In this document: piece after piece, positions 14,834-21,942 of the stretch
Layout: every line of letters starts with the position of its first letter
Numbering within the stretch: position 1 is the stretch's first letter
Origin: a virus
Direction: 5' to 3' (one strand)
Virus record (IMG/VR): IMGVR_UViG_3300009285_001119
Span: 1-39,199 of that record
Length of the DNA stretch: 39,199 bases
Program-made: the position numbers and the translations under genes
The notes under the pieces: generated by a model
The model's database searches: none
Seen by the model: only the letters and a program-made list of their open reading frames with translations
What the model was told of the DNA's origin: nothing

Positions 14834-15402
14834 CAAATATATCTCGCTTGCAAGACATATCGCCGGGAGCTAATGTAAAAGACCCCCCACTAAATGATTA
14901 TATTGATATGCTGGCGGAACTAAAAAATCAAATCTCAAACCGATTGTTAGATATTGGCAAGTGGTTATCCTATCTATACGAATCGGAAAAATACAGGGAA
15001 CAATTTGAAACCTTTGAAGAATTTTTAGGCACTCCCGAATTATCATTCAGCCGGGCGGTGGCATATAAGAGCATGGCAGTTTATAAATTTACAGAAAAAT
15101 ATAAGGCGGACATAACAGGAATTGACGGCGACAAGGTATACCGGATAATTAAGCCGATAGAAAAATCAGGCAATCTTGAGGAATGGCTGGAAAAGGCGCG
15201 CGTCCTCTCCCGAAGCGATCTTGCAACCGAGGTAAGGCAATTCTGTGGATTAGCCGAGCACGATTACGCTAAGCACTCAAGCGAGCATGTCAAAGAATGG
15301 CTATATGAATTCTGCCCCAAAAAAGGAATCAACCCAGACGAATTAGAACTAGAAGAACTACTCGGGCAATTTTTGAAATGGTATAAAAGGAATTTAACAT
15401 GA
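14830..15402 (+). CDS. Hypothetical protein, 190 aa (DUF3102-like region)
   Basis: The start is chosen at the ATG overlapping the previous stop (ATGA). Helical throughout: LLDIGKWLSYLYESEKYREQ, FEEFLGTPELSFSRAVAYKSM resembles phage DNA-associated proteins with a helix-turn-helix, and ARVLSRSDLATEVRQFCG follows. Possibly a DNA-binding or partition-like protein. The stop is coupled to the glycosyltransferase (ATGA). Confidence 0.5.
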   Translation: MTNISRLQDISPGANVKDPPLNDYIDMLAELKNQISNRLLDIGKWLSYLYESEKYREQFETFEEFLGTPELSFSRAVAYKSMAVYKFTEKYKADITGIDGDKVYRIIKPIEKSGNLEEWLEKARVLSRSDLATEVRQFCGLAEHDYAKHSSEHVKEWLYEFCPKKGINPDELELEELLGQFLKWYKRNLT

Positions 15403-16073
15403 AAAACAAAACCGGGCTCTACCTCATCAACTGTAATTATTCGCAATATCTGCCGTGGGCGCTCCGATCCATTGAAGCGCTCACAGTTCAGCCGGACGTT
15501 CTGGTCTTTATTGATGATGCTTCCACGGATAACAGCGTTGAGATTATCCATAAACATTTTGGCCATATAAGGTTTGAAGAATTCATAATCAACCCTGAAA
15601 ACGCTGGCGCGGTTTGGACTATGAACCATATTGTTAAAATTTTAGGAGAAGAACATAGTTGCAATTATGTGTTTGGACTATCAGCGGACGACCTCTTGCA
15701 CCCGGACTACATCAAAAAAACAAAAGAAGCACTTAACAATGCGGACGAAGCCACCGGATGGATTTATACCCATGTCCGGCGAATTGGAGATGAAAACTCT
15801 ATTGACATACACCCAGAATGGAATAAGGAGCTCCACCTGCGAACGCCATTTTGCCACGGATCAAGCCTAATAAAATATGAAGCATGGAAATCGGTTGATG
15901 GATTGCCTGATATTGACAAGGAAGAAGACTGGCAATTATTCAAAAACCTTTCGGCACTGGGTTGGAAAGGAAGGCTCCTGCCAGAGGCATTGTTATACTG
16001 GCGCAAACATCGTGACCATGCCCGAACAGTATCAAAAAATCAAGGCTGGGAATTAAGAGGAGGGAAAAAATGA
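15399..16073 (+). CDS. Family 2 glycosyltransferase, 224 aa
   Basis: GT-A fold: an N-terminal NCNYSQYLPWALRSIEAL segment, VFIDDASTDNSVEII (about 36-50), LSADDLLHPDY (acidic metal-binding motif at residues 96-98), and EEDWQLFKNL near residue 175, the C-terminal acidic catalytic region. No membrane segment. It transfers a sugar from a nucleotide donor; acceptor unknown (host surface glycan, virion protein or DNA). It forms a pair with the acyltransferase gene downstream (ATGA overlap). Confidence 0.82.
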   Translation: MKNKTGLYLINCNYSQYLPWALRSIEALTVQPDVLVFIDDASTDNSVEIIHKHFGHIRFEEFIINPENAGAVWTMNHIVKILGEEHSCNYVFGLSADDLLHPDYIKKTKEALNNADEATGWIYTHVRRIGDENSIDIHPEWNKELHLRTPFCHGSSLIKYEAWKSVDGLPDIDKEEDWQLFKNLSALGWKGRLLPEALLYWRKHRDHARTVSKNQGWELRGGKK

Positions 16074-16762
16074 AACAGTATAAATGGGAAATAGTAAAAC
16101 GCGGACACGATAATATTCTTGAAAAGAAAACCATCGGCTATGATCTTGAAGATTTGATTTTCCGTAACTTACTTGAAATAGGAGAGGGAACGATCATTGA
16201 TGAAGGGGTAATCCTTTGCCACCCGCTGGCAAACGGAAATATCGCAGGACGATTAAAAATAGGTAAAAATTGTAAAATCCGCTCCGGTACGGTATTTTAC
16301 TGCGACGTTGAAATCGGAGACAACTGTACCTTCGGGCATAACGCCGTGGTCAGAGAATGCTGCCGAATAGGCAATAATACAAGCATTGGCACTTTGGTTT
16401 CAGTGGAAAACAATACCATCATTGGAAACAATGTAAGCGTTGAGACAGCTGCACACATCACCGGACACGCCACCATTGAGGACTATGTTTTTATCGGAGG
16501 GTTTGTTGGCTCTACTAACGACCTGACGATGAAATACCGCAGGGAGGGACACGGAAAAGGGCTAAAAGGGGCGACCATTAAGTACGGAGCAAGAATCGGA
16601 AGCGGGGCAATCCTTATGCCGGGGATTATTATTGGAGAATATTCAATCATAAACGCAGGGGAAGTTGTGAGAAAAGATGCTCCTGCCCGGCATTTAATGT
16701 TTACAGAAAAAAACGAAGTAATATATAAGCCCCTGACAAATATTGAGGAAATAAAAAAATAA
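16070..16762 (+). CDS. Left-handed beta-helix acyltransferase, 230 aa
   Basis: Hexapeptide repeats fill most of the protein (IGKNCKI, IGDNCTF, IGNNTSI, IGNNVSV, IEDYVFIGGF, IGSGAIL, IGEYSII), the mark of sugar O- or N-acetyltransferases of the LbetaH superfamily; His133 (AAHITGHAT region) is a candidate catalytic histidine. Probably acetylates the sugar made or added by the adjacent glycosyltransferase. Confidence 0.85.
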   Translation: MKQYKWEIVKRGHDNILEKKTIGYDLEDLIFRNLLEIGEGTIIDEGVILCHPLANGNIAGRLKIGKNCKIRSGTVFYCDVEIGDNCTFGHNAVVRECCRIGNNTSIGTLVSVENNTIIGNNVSVETAAHITGHATIEDYVFIGGFVGSTNDLTMKYRREGHGKGLKGATIKYGARIGSGAILMPGIIIGEYSIINAGEVVRKDAPARHLMFTEKNEVIYKPLTNIEEIKK

Positions 16763-16980
16763 TGTTCAGTAAATCAAAAGAATATGAGGAAATCATAAAA
16801 TTGCTATCAATCATAAATGAAAACATGTTTTCAATAGCAAAGACAATGGAATCAATCCAGCGATCAATGCTACTGATTCAGTCTACGAATTTACAGCAGA
16901 CGGAGCTGGCCATAATGACAAATAAGGATATCCACGACTTTACGACCTTTGCCTGGAATAAAGGAATAATAAGGAATTAG
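16762..16980 (+). CDS. Small helical protein, 72 aa
   Basis: TAATG overlap with the acyltransferase. Amphipathic heptad-like helices (IIKLLSIINENMFSIAKTMESI). No motif recognised; likely a coiled-coil oligomer. Confidence 0.5.
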   Translation: MFSKSKEYEEIIKLLSIINENMFSIAKTMESIQRSMLLIQSTNLQQTELAIMTNKDIHDFTTFAWNKGIIRN

Positions 16981-17008
16981 GCGTTTATAAAAAGTAGGAG
17001 ATTAAATA

Positions 17009-17356
17009 ATGGAAAAAGAATTGGTAGAAATAATTAAATTGGTTAAAAGCGGAATGGCAATAGGCGGCGACAAGCTAATGACGGAATTCCCCAAACTATG
17101 CCAGCAAATATTGACTTATGGTTTAATCGTTAATGGGCTTGTGGCTGGTATAAGTTTTTTAATTTTACTTACGATAATTCCTGTTGGTAAAAGATTGTTT
17201 AAATGGGCAGAAGATGAAGACATGCGCCCAGGGTTAGTGTTGTTAGTATTTTATCTAATTCCCTTAGTATTTTTATTAGGGTGTTTTTTTGATTGTATTA
17301 AAATAATCATTTCACCCAATTTATATCTTCTTGAATATTTAAAAGGAATAATTTAA
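17009..17356 (+). CDS. Membrane protein with two spans, 115 aa
   Basis: TAGGAG precedes the ATG. Two clear transmembrane segments at residues about 30-54 (LTYGLIVNGLVAGISFLILL) and 70-93 (GLVLLVFYLIPLVFLLGCFF). The short cytoplasmic link holds KRLFKWAEDEDMR. Could be an immunity or holin-like protein; no family recognised. Confidence 0.55.
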   Translation: MEKELVEIIKLVKSGMAIGGDKLMTEFPKLCQQILTYGLIVNGLVAGISFLILLTIIPVGKRLFKWAEDEDMRPGLVLLVFYLIPLVFLLGCFFDCIKIIISPNLYLLEYLKGII

Positions 17357-17548
17357 ATGGAAGTAATTAAAATTGAACGGGAAGCATTTATGTTAGATCA
17401 AATAGAAAAAAATAAACTATTGGCCTGTCTACGATACTGCAAGCACCGGTCATTAAAACATTTTAAGAATAATGCCGGGGATATAAAGTTTATTGAATAC
17501 ATGGTCCTCCATTTAGAAAAGGAGACCGAATTAAATGGGCGTTTGTGA
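17357..17548 (+). CDS. Hypothetical protein, 63 aa
   Basis: Starts right after the previous stop (TAAATG); an internal ATG at 17390 is an alternative. Helical, with LLACLRYCKHRSLKHF. Unknown function. Confidence 0.4.
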   Translation: MEVIKIEREAFMLDQIEKNKLLACLRYCKHRSLKHFKNNAGDIKFIEYMVLHLEKETELNGRL

Positions 17549-17699
17549 TTGCGACTTATGTAAAGAAATAAGGGCATATAAAAAGGCAGTAGAAGAAAAC
17601 GACAAGGAATATCTGCTCCGGCATTTTGACCATTACCTGGACATAGGCATGGACTTAGACTGGCAGAAAACGAAATTAGAGGAGCTAAAGAATAAATAA
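17535..17699 (+). CDS. Small Cys-rich acidic protein, 54 aa
   Basis: Overlaps the previous gene by 14 bases, with GGAG upstream. Begins MGVCDCDLCKEI (three cysteines in eight residues, possible metal site) then a helical acidic/lysine-rich body. The stop is one base before the RusA start. Confidence 0.5.
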   Translation: MGVCDCDLCKEIRAYKKAVEENDKEYLLRHFDHYLDIGMDLDWQKTKLEELKNK

Positions 17700-17700
17700 A

Positions 17701-18060
17701 ATGATTAAATTTTTACACGCGCAGTTTGAAACTTATGCCACGCCAAGTTTAAACGAAATTCTCGGCAAACGCTGGGCGGAATTTAACTGGAAGAAGAAAT
17801 ATCTGAAAGCATTAGCCGGGTATGAATGTTACAGGCTTAAAACAAAAAAGAAAATGAAAATTAGTTATTACCGGTATGGTAGCAGGGAACTGGATCATGA
17901 TAATTTTGTGGGTGGCTGTAAACCGCTCCAAGATACAATCAAAGAAAAGGGGATAATCGTAGATGATCGCCCGGAATGGCTGGAAACTGAATATTATCAG
18001 GTTAAATGCAAGCGAGGACTTGAGAAAATGGTCGTGAGAATTGAGGAGGTGGGAAAGTGA
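17701..18060 (+). CDS. RusA-like Holliday junction resolvase, 119 aa
   Basis: RusA family signature: SRELDHDNFVGG (Asp65, Asp67), PLQDTI (Asp78) and GIIVDDRPEW (Asp88, Asp89), the acidic residues that hold the metal ions, in the family's usual order and total length. It cuts four-way DNA junctions made by replication and recombination so that DNA can be packaged. Confidence 0.78.
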   Translation: MIKFLHAQFETYATPSLNEILGKRWAEFNWKKKYLKALAGYECYRLKTKKKMKISYYRYGSRELDHDNFVGGCKPLQDTIKEKGIIVDDRPEWLETEYYQVKCKRGLEKMVVRIEEVGK

Positions 18061-18257
18061 AACATCTTTTAATTCTTTTAACGGTGATTACTCTATATGA
18101 ACCACTAGGTGCGGGTGGATTGAGGCCAATAAAATATCTAGAAGTAGTTGACTACGACATTTCAAAACCCCCGGTTATTAAGTTTATTACCAGCAACCAG
18201 CATGAGATTATATTTAATGGATTCTGGAAAGTTGAACAGTTACAGGAAAGAAAATGA
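18057..18257 (+). CDS. Secreted or anchored small protein A, 66 aa
   Basis: GTG start overlapping the RusA stop (GTGA), GGAGG upstream. A hydrophobic N-terminus (MKHLLILLTVITLYEPLGAG) is a signal peptide or anchor; then RPIKYLEV..., ending EIIFNGFWKVEQ. It is a paralogue of the gene at 20661, which shares the leader (LILLTIITIYEP) and the ending EIIFNGVWKVEE. Confidence 0.55.
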   Translation: MKHLLILLTVITLYEPLGAGGLRPIKYLEVVDYDISKPPVIKFITSNQHEIIFNGFWKVEQLQERK

Positions 18258-18454
18258 CAAAACACGAATGGATCGGAATTACGGGCAGATGTATACTATG
18301 CGGGGTTAAAGTGTCCGGTTCTAAGAAGTTTTGTATTGAATGCGCGAGGTTAATGAAGAACGCCAGAAAACGCCGGGATTATCCGAAATACAAAAAGAAG
18401 ATTAGCGCATATTATAAGGCGTGGTACAAAAAGCACGGGAGGAAAAGAAAATGA
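18254..18454 (+). CDS. Zinc-ribbon basic protein, 66 aa
   Basis: CILCGVKV...KKFCIEC gives two CxxC pairs (residues about 13-30), a zinc ribbon. The C-terminal half is very basic (RKRRDYPKYKKK) and likely binds nucleic acid. ATGA overlap with the previous gene. Confidence 0.55.
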   Translation: MTKHEWIGITGRCILCGVKVSGSKKFCIECARLMKNARKRRDYPKYKKKISAYYKAWYKKHGRKRK

Positions 18455-18753
18455 TTGACCGATATAAATTAGTGAAATTAATAAGTGAGATTGATTGGAT
18501 TGAAGAACATATAGAGGTTACAGCTGATAAAATCCTTGCCCTTGAGGAGAAGCCGGACTGGGAAGACATAGTTTATAAAGTTAGGTTTGCTCAATATGAT
18601 GGGGATGCGGAATGGACAATCCCAGTAGAGTTTGGTGACAAGAAAATTAAAATTTGCATTTATGAGATTAAAAGTGCTTCGGAGGAAAGCCAACCACAAG
18701 GGGCAAGAACGTATTTGGCCAGCAATACGTCCGACAGGGAGATTAAGGAGTAA
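18451..18753 (+). CDS. Hypothetical protein, 100 aa
   Basis: Start placed at the ATG that overlaps the previous stop, with GGGAGG upstream; an in-frame GTG at 18421 has none. Helical N-terminus, then an acidic mid region with a beta strand (EWTIPVEFGDKKIKICIYEI). Unrecognised. Confidence 0.5.
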   Translation: MIDRYKLVKLISEIDWIEEHIEVTADKILALEEKPDWEDIVYKVRFAQYDGDAEWTIPVEFGDKKIKICIYEIKSASEESQPQGARTYLASNTSDREIKE

Positions 18754-18757
18754 ATAA

Positions 18758-18820
18758 ATGAATAATTTTAATAAATTTGAAGAAGGACACTTAAAGATGT
18801 CAAATAAGGAGGATATATGA
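18758..18820 (+). CDS. Possible 20-aa peptide
   Basis: AAGGAG is seven bases before the ATG and the stop overlaps the next ATG (ATGA). MNNFNKFEEGHLKMSNKEDI. It may be a translated leader for the following gene rather than a functional protein. Confidence 0.25.
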   Translation: MNNFNKFEEGHLKMSNKEDI

Positions 18821-18975
18821 AATTGATTTCAAAAATTTATTGCTGGTTATTTGGACATGATATGGTTCCTGAAGGATTCAATTTACCAATTCCCCATGAT
18901 GTTGCAAGGAGTTATGTGGGAGCATATCGTTGTATGCGGTGTGGGAAAGTACATCAATATCAATATGATTTATAA
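18817..18975 (+). CDS. DUF1660-like zinc-ribbon prophage protein, 52 aa
   Basis: MKLISKIYCWLFGHDMVPEG ... YRCMRCGKVH matches the pattern of small prophage proteins (C-x-LFGH followed by a CxxCGK knuckle). AAGGAGG precedes the ATG. Function in the family is unknown. Confidence 0.5.
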   Translation: MKLISKIYCWLFGHDMVPEGFNLPIPHDVARSYVGAYRCMRCGKVHQYQYDL

Positions 18976-18984
18976 GGAGGATAT

Positions 18985-19026
18985 ATGCGAATAATAAATG
19001 CGGAAGCCGTTGAGAAATTAAATTAG
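18985..19026 (+). pseudogene. 5' remnant of a duplicated gene (MRIINAE family)
   Basis: A strong AAGGAGG and ATG open MRIINAEAVEKLN then stop. The first residues equal those of the intact gene at 19814 (MRIINAEKIKNMK). It is a truncated copy, cut off just before the pentapeptide-repeat gene. Confidence 0.5.
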
Positions 19027-19080
19027 TACGTTTTCTTTTTGGCTGCGGAACGATAAGAGATTAAAGAGGAGGGAAAATCA

Positions 19081-19667
19081 TGAAAATAGAAATTAGAAAT
19101 CGCTGGACTTCCGAAATTATTATTGAGGGGGATTATGATAGTGTAAAGGATTGTTTGGAAAAAAAGCGCGGTAGCAACTTGCGCGGTATCAACTTGAGCG
19201 ATAGCAACTTGCGCGGTATCAACTTGAGTTATATCAACTTGCGCGGTAGCGACTTGAGCAATAGCAACTTGAGCGATAGCAACTTGCGCGGTAGCGACTT
19301 GAGCGGTAGCGACTTGAGCAATAGCAACTTGCGCGGTAGCGACTTGCGCGGTAGCGACTTGAGCGGTAGCGACTTGAGCGGTAGCGACTTGAGCGGTAGC
19401 GACTTGAGCGGTAGCGACTTGCGCGGTAGCGACTTGAGCGGTAGCGACTTGAGCAATAGCAACTTGAGCGATAGCAACTTGCGCGGTAGCGACTTGAGCG
19501 ATAGCAACTTGAGCGGTAGCGACTTGAGCAATAGCAACTTGCGCGGTAGCAACTTGCGCGGTAGCGACTTGAGCGGTAGCGACTTGAGCAATAGCAAAAT
19601 TTTGGTTACTCAAAAGGATTTATTATTGAAAGCCTTAAGAATTGAAATAGTGGAGGTAAAAAAATGA
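19081..19667 (+). CDS. Pentapeptide-repeat protein, 195 aa
   Basis: After a 30-residue N-terminus (IRNRWTSEIIIEGDYDSVKD), about 28 tandem five-residue repeats of the type (S/N/D)-L-(S/R)-(G/D/N)-S build a right-handed quadrilateral beta-helix. Some members (MfpA, Qnr) mimic DNA and protect gyrase; others are structural, so the role here is open. GAGGAGGG precedes the ATG. The DNA repeats are very uniform, implying recent expansion. Confidence 0.85.
19166..19596 (+). repeat. 15-bp tandem DNA repeats in the pentapeptide gene
   Basis: The unit GGTAGCGACTTGAGC varies mainly between AGCGGT, CGCGGT, AGCAAT and AGCGAT at the junctions; about 28 units. Because the unit length is a multiple of three, long false frames open on both strands. 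Confidence 0.85.
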
Positions 19668-19786
19668 GTAAGTTTGAAGTTAGACTTTGGAAACTTGGAG
19701 AGGGGGGAGGAATAGATTTAATTGTCAAGGACAATCTCATTAGTGAGTCGGCAAGAATGGTTATAAGTGGTGGAACACCGTTTTGA
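19664..19786 (+). CDS. Small protein, 40 aa
   Basis: ATGA overlap with the pentapeptide gene; GGAGG upstream. MSKFEVRLWKLGEGGGIDLI then a short strand-rich end. Unrecognised. Confidence 0.4.
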   Translation: MSKFEVRLWKLGEGGGIDLIVKDNLISESARMVISGGTPF

Positions 19787-19813
19787 TGGAATTGAATTAT
19801 TGGAGGGGAAGAA

Positions 19814-20050
19814 ATGAGAATAATAAATGCTGAAAAAATAAAAAATATGAAAGTGTGTTGGAATAATTGCCAAAGTGAGGAAATGAAAATAACACAAGCA
19901 GGTTACAATCAGGCCATAAAAAGTGTCTTAAAAGAAGCGGTGGAGATAACAGAGGAAGATATCCGGCATATTATTAACAGTCCGATGTTAGACGGCGGGA
20001 AACTTTATCGCCAAGAAACTATTAAGAAGTGGGAGGAAAAATTAAAATAA
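19814..20050 (+). CDS. Hypothetical protein, 78 aa (intact MRIINAE-family copy)
   Basis: GGAGGGG site before the ATG. Begins MRIINAEKIKNMKVCWNNCQ, then helical segments (AIKSVLKEAVEITEEDIRHII). The first codons recur at 18985 and, without a start, at 20054, showing local duplication. Function unknown. Confidence 0.5.
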   Translation: MRIINAEKIKNMKVCWNNCQSEEMKITQAGYNQAIKSVLKEAVEITEEDIRHIINSPMLDGGKLYRQETIKKWEEKLK

Positions 20051-20053
20051 TAT

Positions 20054-20104
20054 AATGCTGAAATAGTAGAGAAAAAATTCAGATATGAGGTTATGCCGGA
20101 ATGA
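20054..20104 (+). pseudogene. Third, start-less remnant of the MRIINAE family
   Basis: In this frame NAEIVEKKFRYEVMPE is followed by TGA. NAE-x-VEK resembles the copy at 18985 (NAEAVEK). No start codon remains; it lies directly behind the intact copy. Confidence 0.35.
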
Positions 20105-20262
20105 TCCTAATAAATAGATTTAAAAAGTGGGTAAAAGAAAAAACAGGAGATGATTTTAAGAATTTAAAGTTGACCTCATATCTTGACGGCGAACCGTATT
20201 ATATGCACAAAATTTGGGACTATGAAATATCACTCAAAAGATATTTAGATGAGGAGGAGTAA
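20101..20262 (+). CDS. Hypothetical protein, 53 aa
   Basis: MILINRFKKWVKEKTGDDFK... ends in Asp-Glu-Glu-Glu. The ATG overlaps the stop of the third remnant (ATGA), with only a weak CGGA site. Helical and charged; unrecognised. Confidence 0.4.
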   Translation: MILINRFKKWVKEKTGDDFKNLKLTSYLDGEPYYMHKIWDYEISLKRYLDEEE

Positions 20263-20266
20263 ATAT

Positions 20267-20401
20267 ATGAATTATTATTGCGTGCAATGCGGGAAATTGT
20301 TAAAAGCATATCAAAACTGTTTACTTTATTGCAATGACCCCAAATGCCCGGGTTATGGCTTATTCCAAATCGGAGTTGAGAAAAGAAAGGTGGAAAAATG
20401 A
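20267..20401 (+). CDS. Small zinc-ribbon protein, 44 aa
   Basis: YYCVQCGKLLKAYQNCLLYCNDPKC contains two CxxC-like pairs in about 25 residues, a likely zinc ribbon. GAGGAGG lies upstream inside the previous gene, and the stop overlaps the next ATG. Confidence 0.5.
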   Translation: MNYYCVQCGKLLKAYQNCLLYCNDPKCPGYGLFQIGVEKRKVEK

Positions 20402-20664
20402 AAGAGAAGCTTATATTTTGGACGCTAATTATTTTAGCATTAATTGGGCTTACATCTTTAATGGGGGACATTTTTAGTCTTATTATGCGAGAGAGTAATT
20501 CAAAGGTCTATTTTCAGCGCGGCGAACTGAAAGCCCAGACACTCGCTTTCAATTTCCTTAAAAAGAATTACGGCGAGCGAGCGGGGCAAGATTATCTCAA
20601 CTATTTAAGCGTGCAGAAAAGCGGGAAAAACCCGCAGGGAATAGGAGCAGTATTAAAAAGATGA
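20398..20664 (+). CDS. Membrane-anchored protein, 88 aa
   Basis: One N-terminal transmembrane segment (IFWTLIILALIGLTSLMG, residues 6-23), then a soluble helical domain with LKAQTLAFNFLKKNYGERAGQ. Coupled by ATGA to neighbours on both sides. Unknown function. Confidence 0.5.
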   Translation: MKEKLIFWTLIILALIGLTSLMGDIFSLIMRESNSKVYFQRGELKAQTLAFNFLKKNYGERAGQDYLNYLSVQKSGKNPQGIGAVLKR

Positions 20665-20846
20665 AATATTTTTTGATTCTTTTAACAATTATTACTATCT
20701 ATGAGCCAGAGGGGCTGTCTATCAGGCCAAAGGAATATTGTGTAAGGAGCTGGAGCCTTTATGCTCCATTCTCCGTCAAATTTAAGACCAAAGACAATAA
20801 GGAAATCATATTTAATGGAGTATGGAAAGTGGAGGAAACAAGATGA
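20661..20846 (+). CDS. Secreted or anchored small protein B, 61 aa
   Basis: Paralogue of the gene at 18057: N-terminus MKYFLILLTIITIYEPEG against MKHLLILLTVITLYEPLG, RP-K-Y, and the ending KEIIFNGVWKVEE against HEIIFNGFWKVEQ. Same gene context (small membrane and zinc proteins), so a block was probably duplicated. Likely exported or anchored; function unknown. Confidence 0.55.
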   Translation: MKYFLILLTIITIYEPEGLSIRPKEYCVRSWSLYAPFSVKFKTKDNKEIIFNGVWKVEETR

Positions 20847-20998
20847 AAAGTTTAGAATGGGCTTATTTACTGGACATATTATGGGATTTAGTGGCTGGCA
20901 GTGGGGTTAGTCAAGACACAAGAAGAAAACTTGCAAGATTAATTGGATATGTAGGAAAGATAGGAAGCAAAAAGAGGAGGAAAAATGGGAATAACTAA
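20843..20998 (+). CDS. Small basic protein, 51 aa
   Basis: ATGA overlap with the previous gene; GGAGG upstream. Helical N-terminal half (SLEWAYLLDILWDLVAG) and a very basic C-terminus (SKKRRKNGN). Overlaps the next gene by 14 bases. Unrecognised. Confidence 0.4.
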   Translation: MKSLEWAYLLDILWDLVAGSGVSQDTRRKLARLIGYVGKIGSKKRRKNGNN

Positions 20999-21374
20999 GC
21001 AAGGTTTATTTTATGATGTTGAAGATAAATTTATAGAAATAAAAAGAAAGATAAAGGAACAAGAAGAACTGTTTATAAGAGGGAAAAATATAACTTTAAA
21101 GTTTTTACAGGCATGTCAAAAAGAAGGGATTAGGTTAGTGGCGATTGAAGCGGAGTGCAAGAGAATCAAATCAAGTGTGGATTTTCCTTTTGGAACTGGG
21201 GGAAGTGTTTTTGCCGATAAACAAAACAAAGATGAAAGGCCGGCAATTTGGACGGTTGTGGAAAAAGTTGGTATTTCTGGCGGAGCAGGAAACGGAGGAC
21301 AACATCAGATAACTTCAGCAGAGCTAATTAGTGGGGTTTATGAATTAAAAAATGGTAAATGGAGATTTTTATAA
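20985..21374 (+). CDS. Hypothetical protein, 129 aa
   Basis: Strong GAGGAGG inside the previous gene. Charged coiled N-terminus (EIKRKIKEQEELFIRGKN), then a Gly-rich middle (FPFGTGGSVF, GISGGAGNGGQ). Not recognised. Confidence 0.5.
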   Translation: MGITKQGLFYDVEDKFIEIKRKIKEQEELFIRGKNITLKFLQACQKEGIRLVAIEAECKRIKSSVDFPFGTGGSVFADKQNKDERPAIWTVVEKVGISGGAGNGGQHQITSAELISGVYELKNGKWRFL

Positions 21375-21437
21375 ATGGCAAGACCACGAAAAAAATGTAG
21401 CTCACTGGTTAGGGGAAAGAATTATGAGAATAGATAG
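21375..21437 (+). pseudogene. Truncated duplicate of the next gene's start
   Basis: ATGGCAAGACCA opens MARPRKKCSSLVRGKNYENR then stops. The gene at 21453 begins with the same 12 bases (MARPANSG). It may be a short leader peptide or a decayed duplicate. Confidence 0.3.
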
Positions 21438-21452
21438 GAGCAGTGCTTGAAC

Positions 21453-21650
21453 ATGGCAAGACCAGCAAATAGCGGAATTAACAGCCGCAGGGCAAAGAAC
21501 CCTAAATGCGATAATTGCGGGAAAGTGTTGGAAAAACCTAAATACCCGAAATATTATTTGCGGCAATTTTCCTTTTGCGGGGTTCCATGCTCAAGGGCTT
21601 ATCTTAAAAGAAAAAAGATCGGTTATTTTGCCAATATGAGTTTGAAATAA
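21453..21650 (+). CDS. Zinc-finger protein, 65 aa
   Basis: CDNCGKVL and SFCGVPC give two cysteine pairs; the tail is basic. The ATG at 21453 is preferred because the copy at 21375 starts the same way, but TTG at 21447 is six bases from AGGAG and could be the true start. Possibly an HNH-like fragment or a nucleic-acid-binding peptide. Confidence 0.5.
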   Translation: MARPANSGINSRRAKNPKCDNCGKVLEKPKYPKYYLRQFSFCGVPCSRAYLKRKKIGYFANMSLK

Positions 21651-21663
21651 GGAGGAACAAAAG

Positions 21664-21942
21664 ATGGGAGAGGAAACACTATTTGATCTGATATGCCCGG
21701 AAGATACCAGAAAAAAAAGAGAGAAAAAGGTAACCCCCTGCCGATCCTGCGGTGATCCGATTTATTTTGTACGCACGAAATTCGGGAAAGATATGCCGGT
21801 AAACGATGAAGAGCTATCAACTATAATAACCGATAATGGGAATGTCATTAAGGGCAGGAGGCCACACTTTATAACCTGTCCAAACGCACACCTATTTAGA
21901 AGATCAAAAAAAGAAACAATGGAGCCAAAGGAGGTGAAATAA
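21664..21942 (+). CDS. Zinc-ribbon protein, 92 aa
   Basis: TPCRSCGDPIYFVRTKFGKD, then MPVND and later FITCPNAHLF: a CxxC pair plus a later Cys/His pair, a pattern of small phage proteins. AAGGAGG precedes the ATG. The stop is TAATG-coupled to the next gene. Confidence 0.55.
   Translation: MGEETLFDLICPEDTRKKREKKVTPCRSCGDPIYFVRTKFGKDMPVNDEELSTIITDNGNVIKGRRPHFITCPNAHLFRRSKKETMEPKEVK

Noticed and set aside
19166-19596. Possible CRISPR array
   Set aside because: The repeats are 15 bp, contiguous and in frame; there are no unique spacers.
19023-19613. Long minus-strand frames (VATAQ-type and LPLKS-type repeats) opposite the pentapeptide gene
   Set aside because: They arise from the 15-bp repeat, which keeps all frames open; no ribosome site or non-repeat domain supports them.
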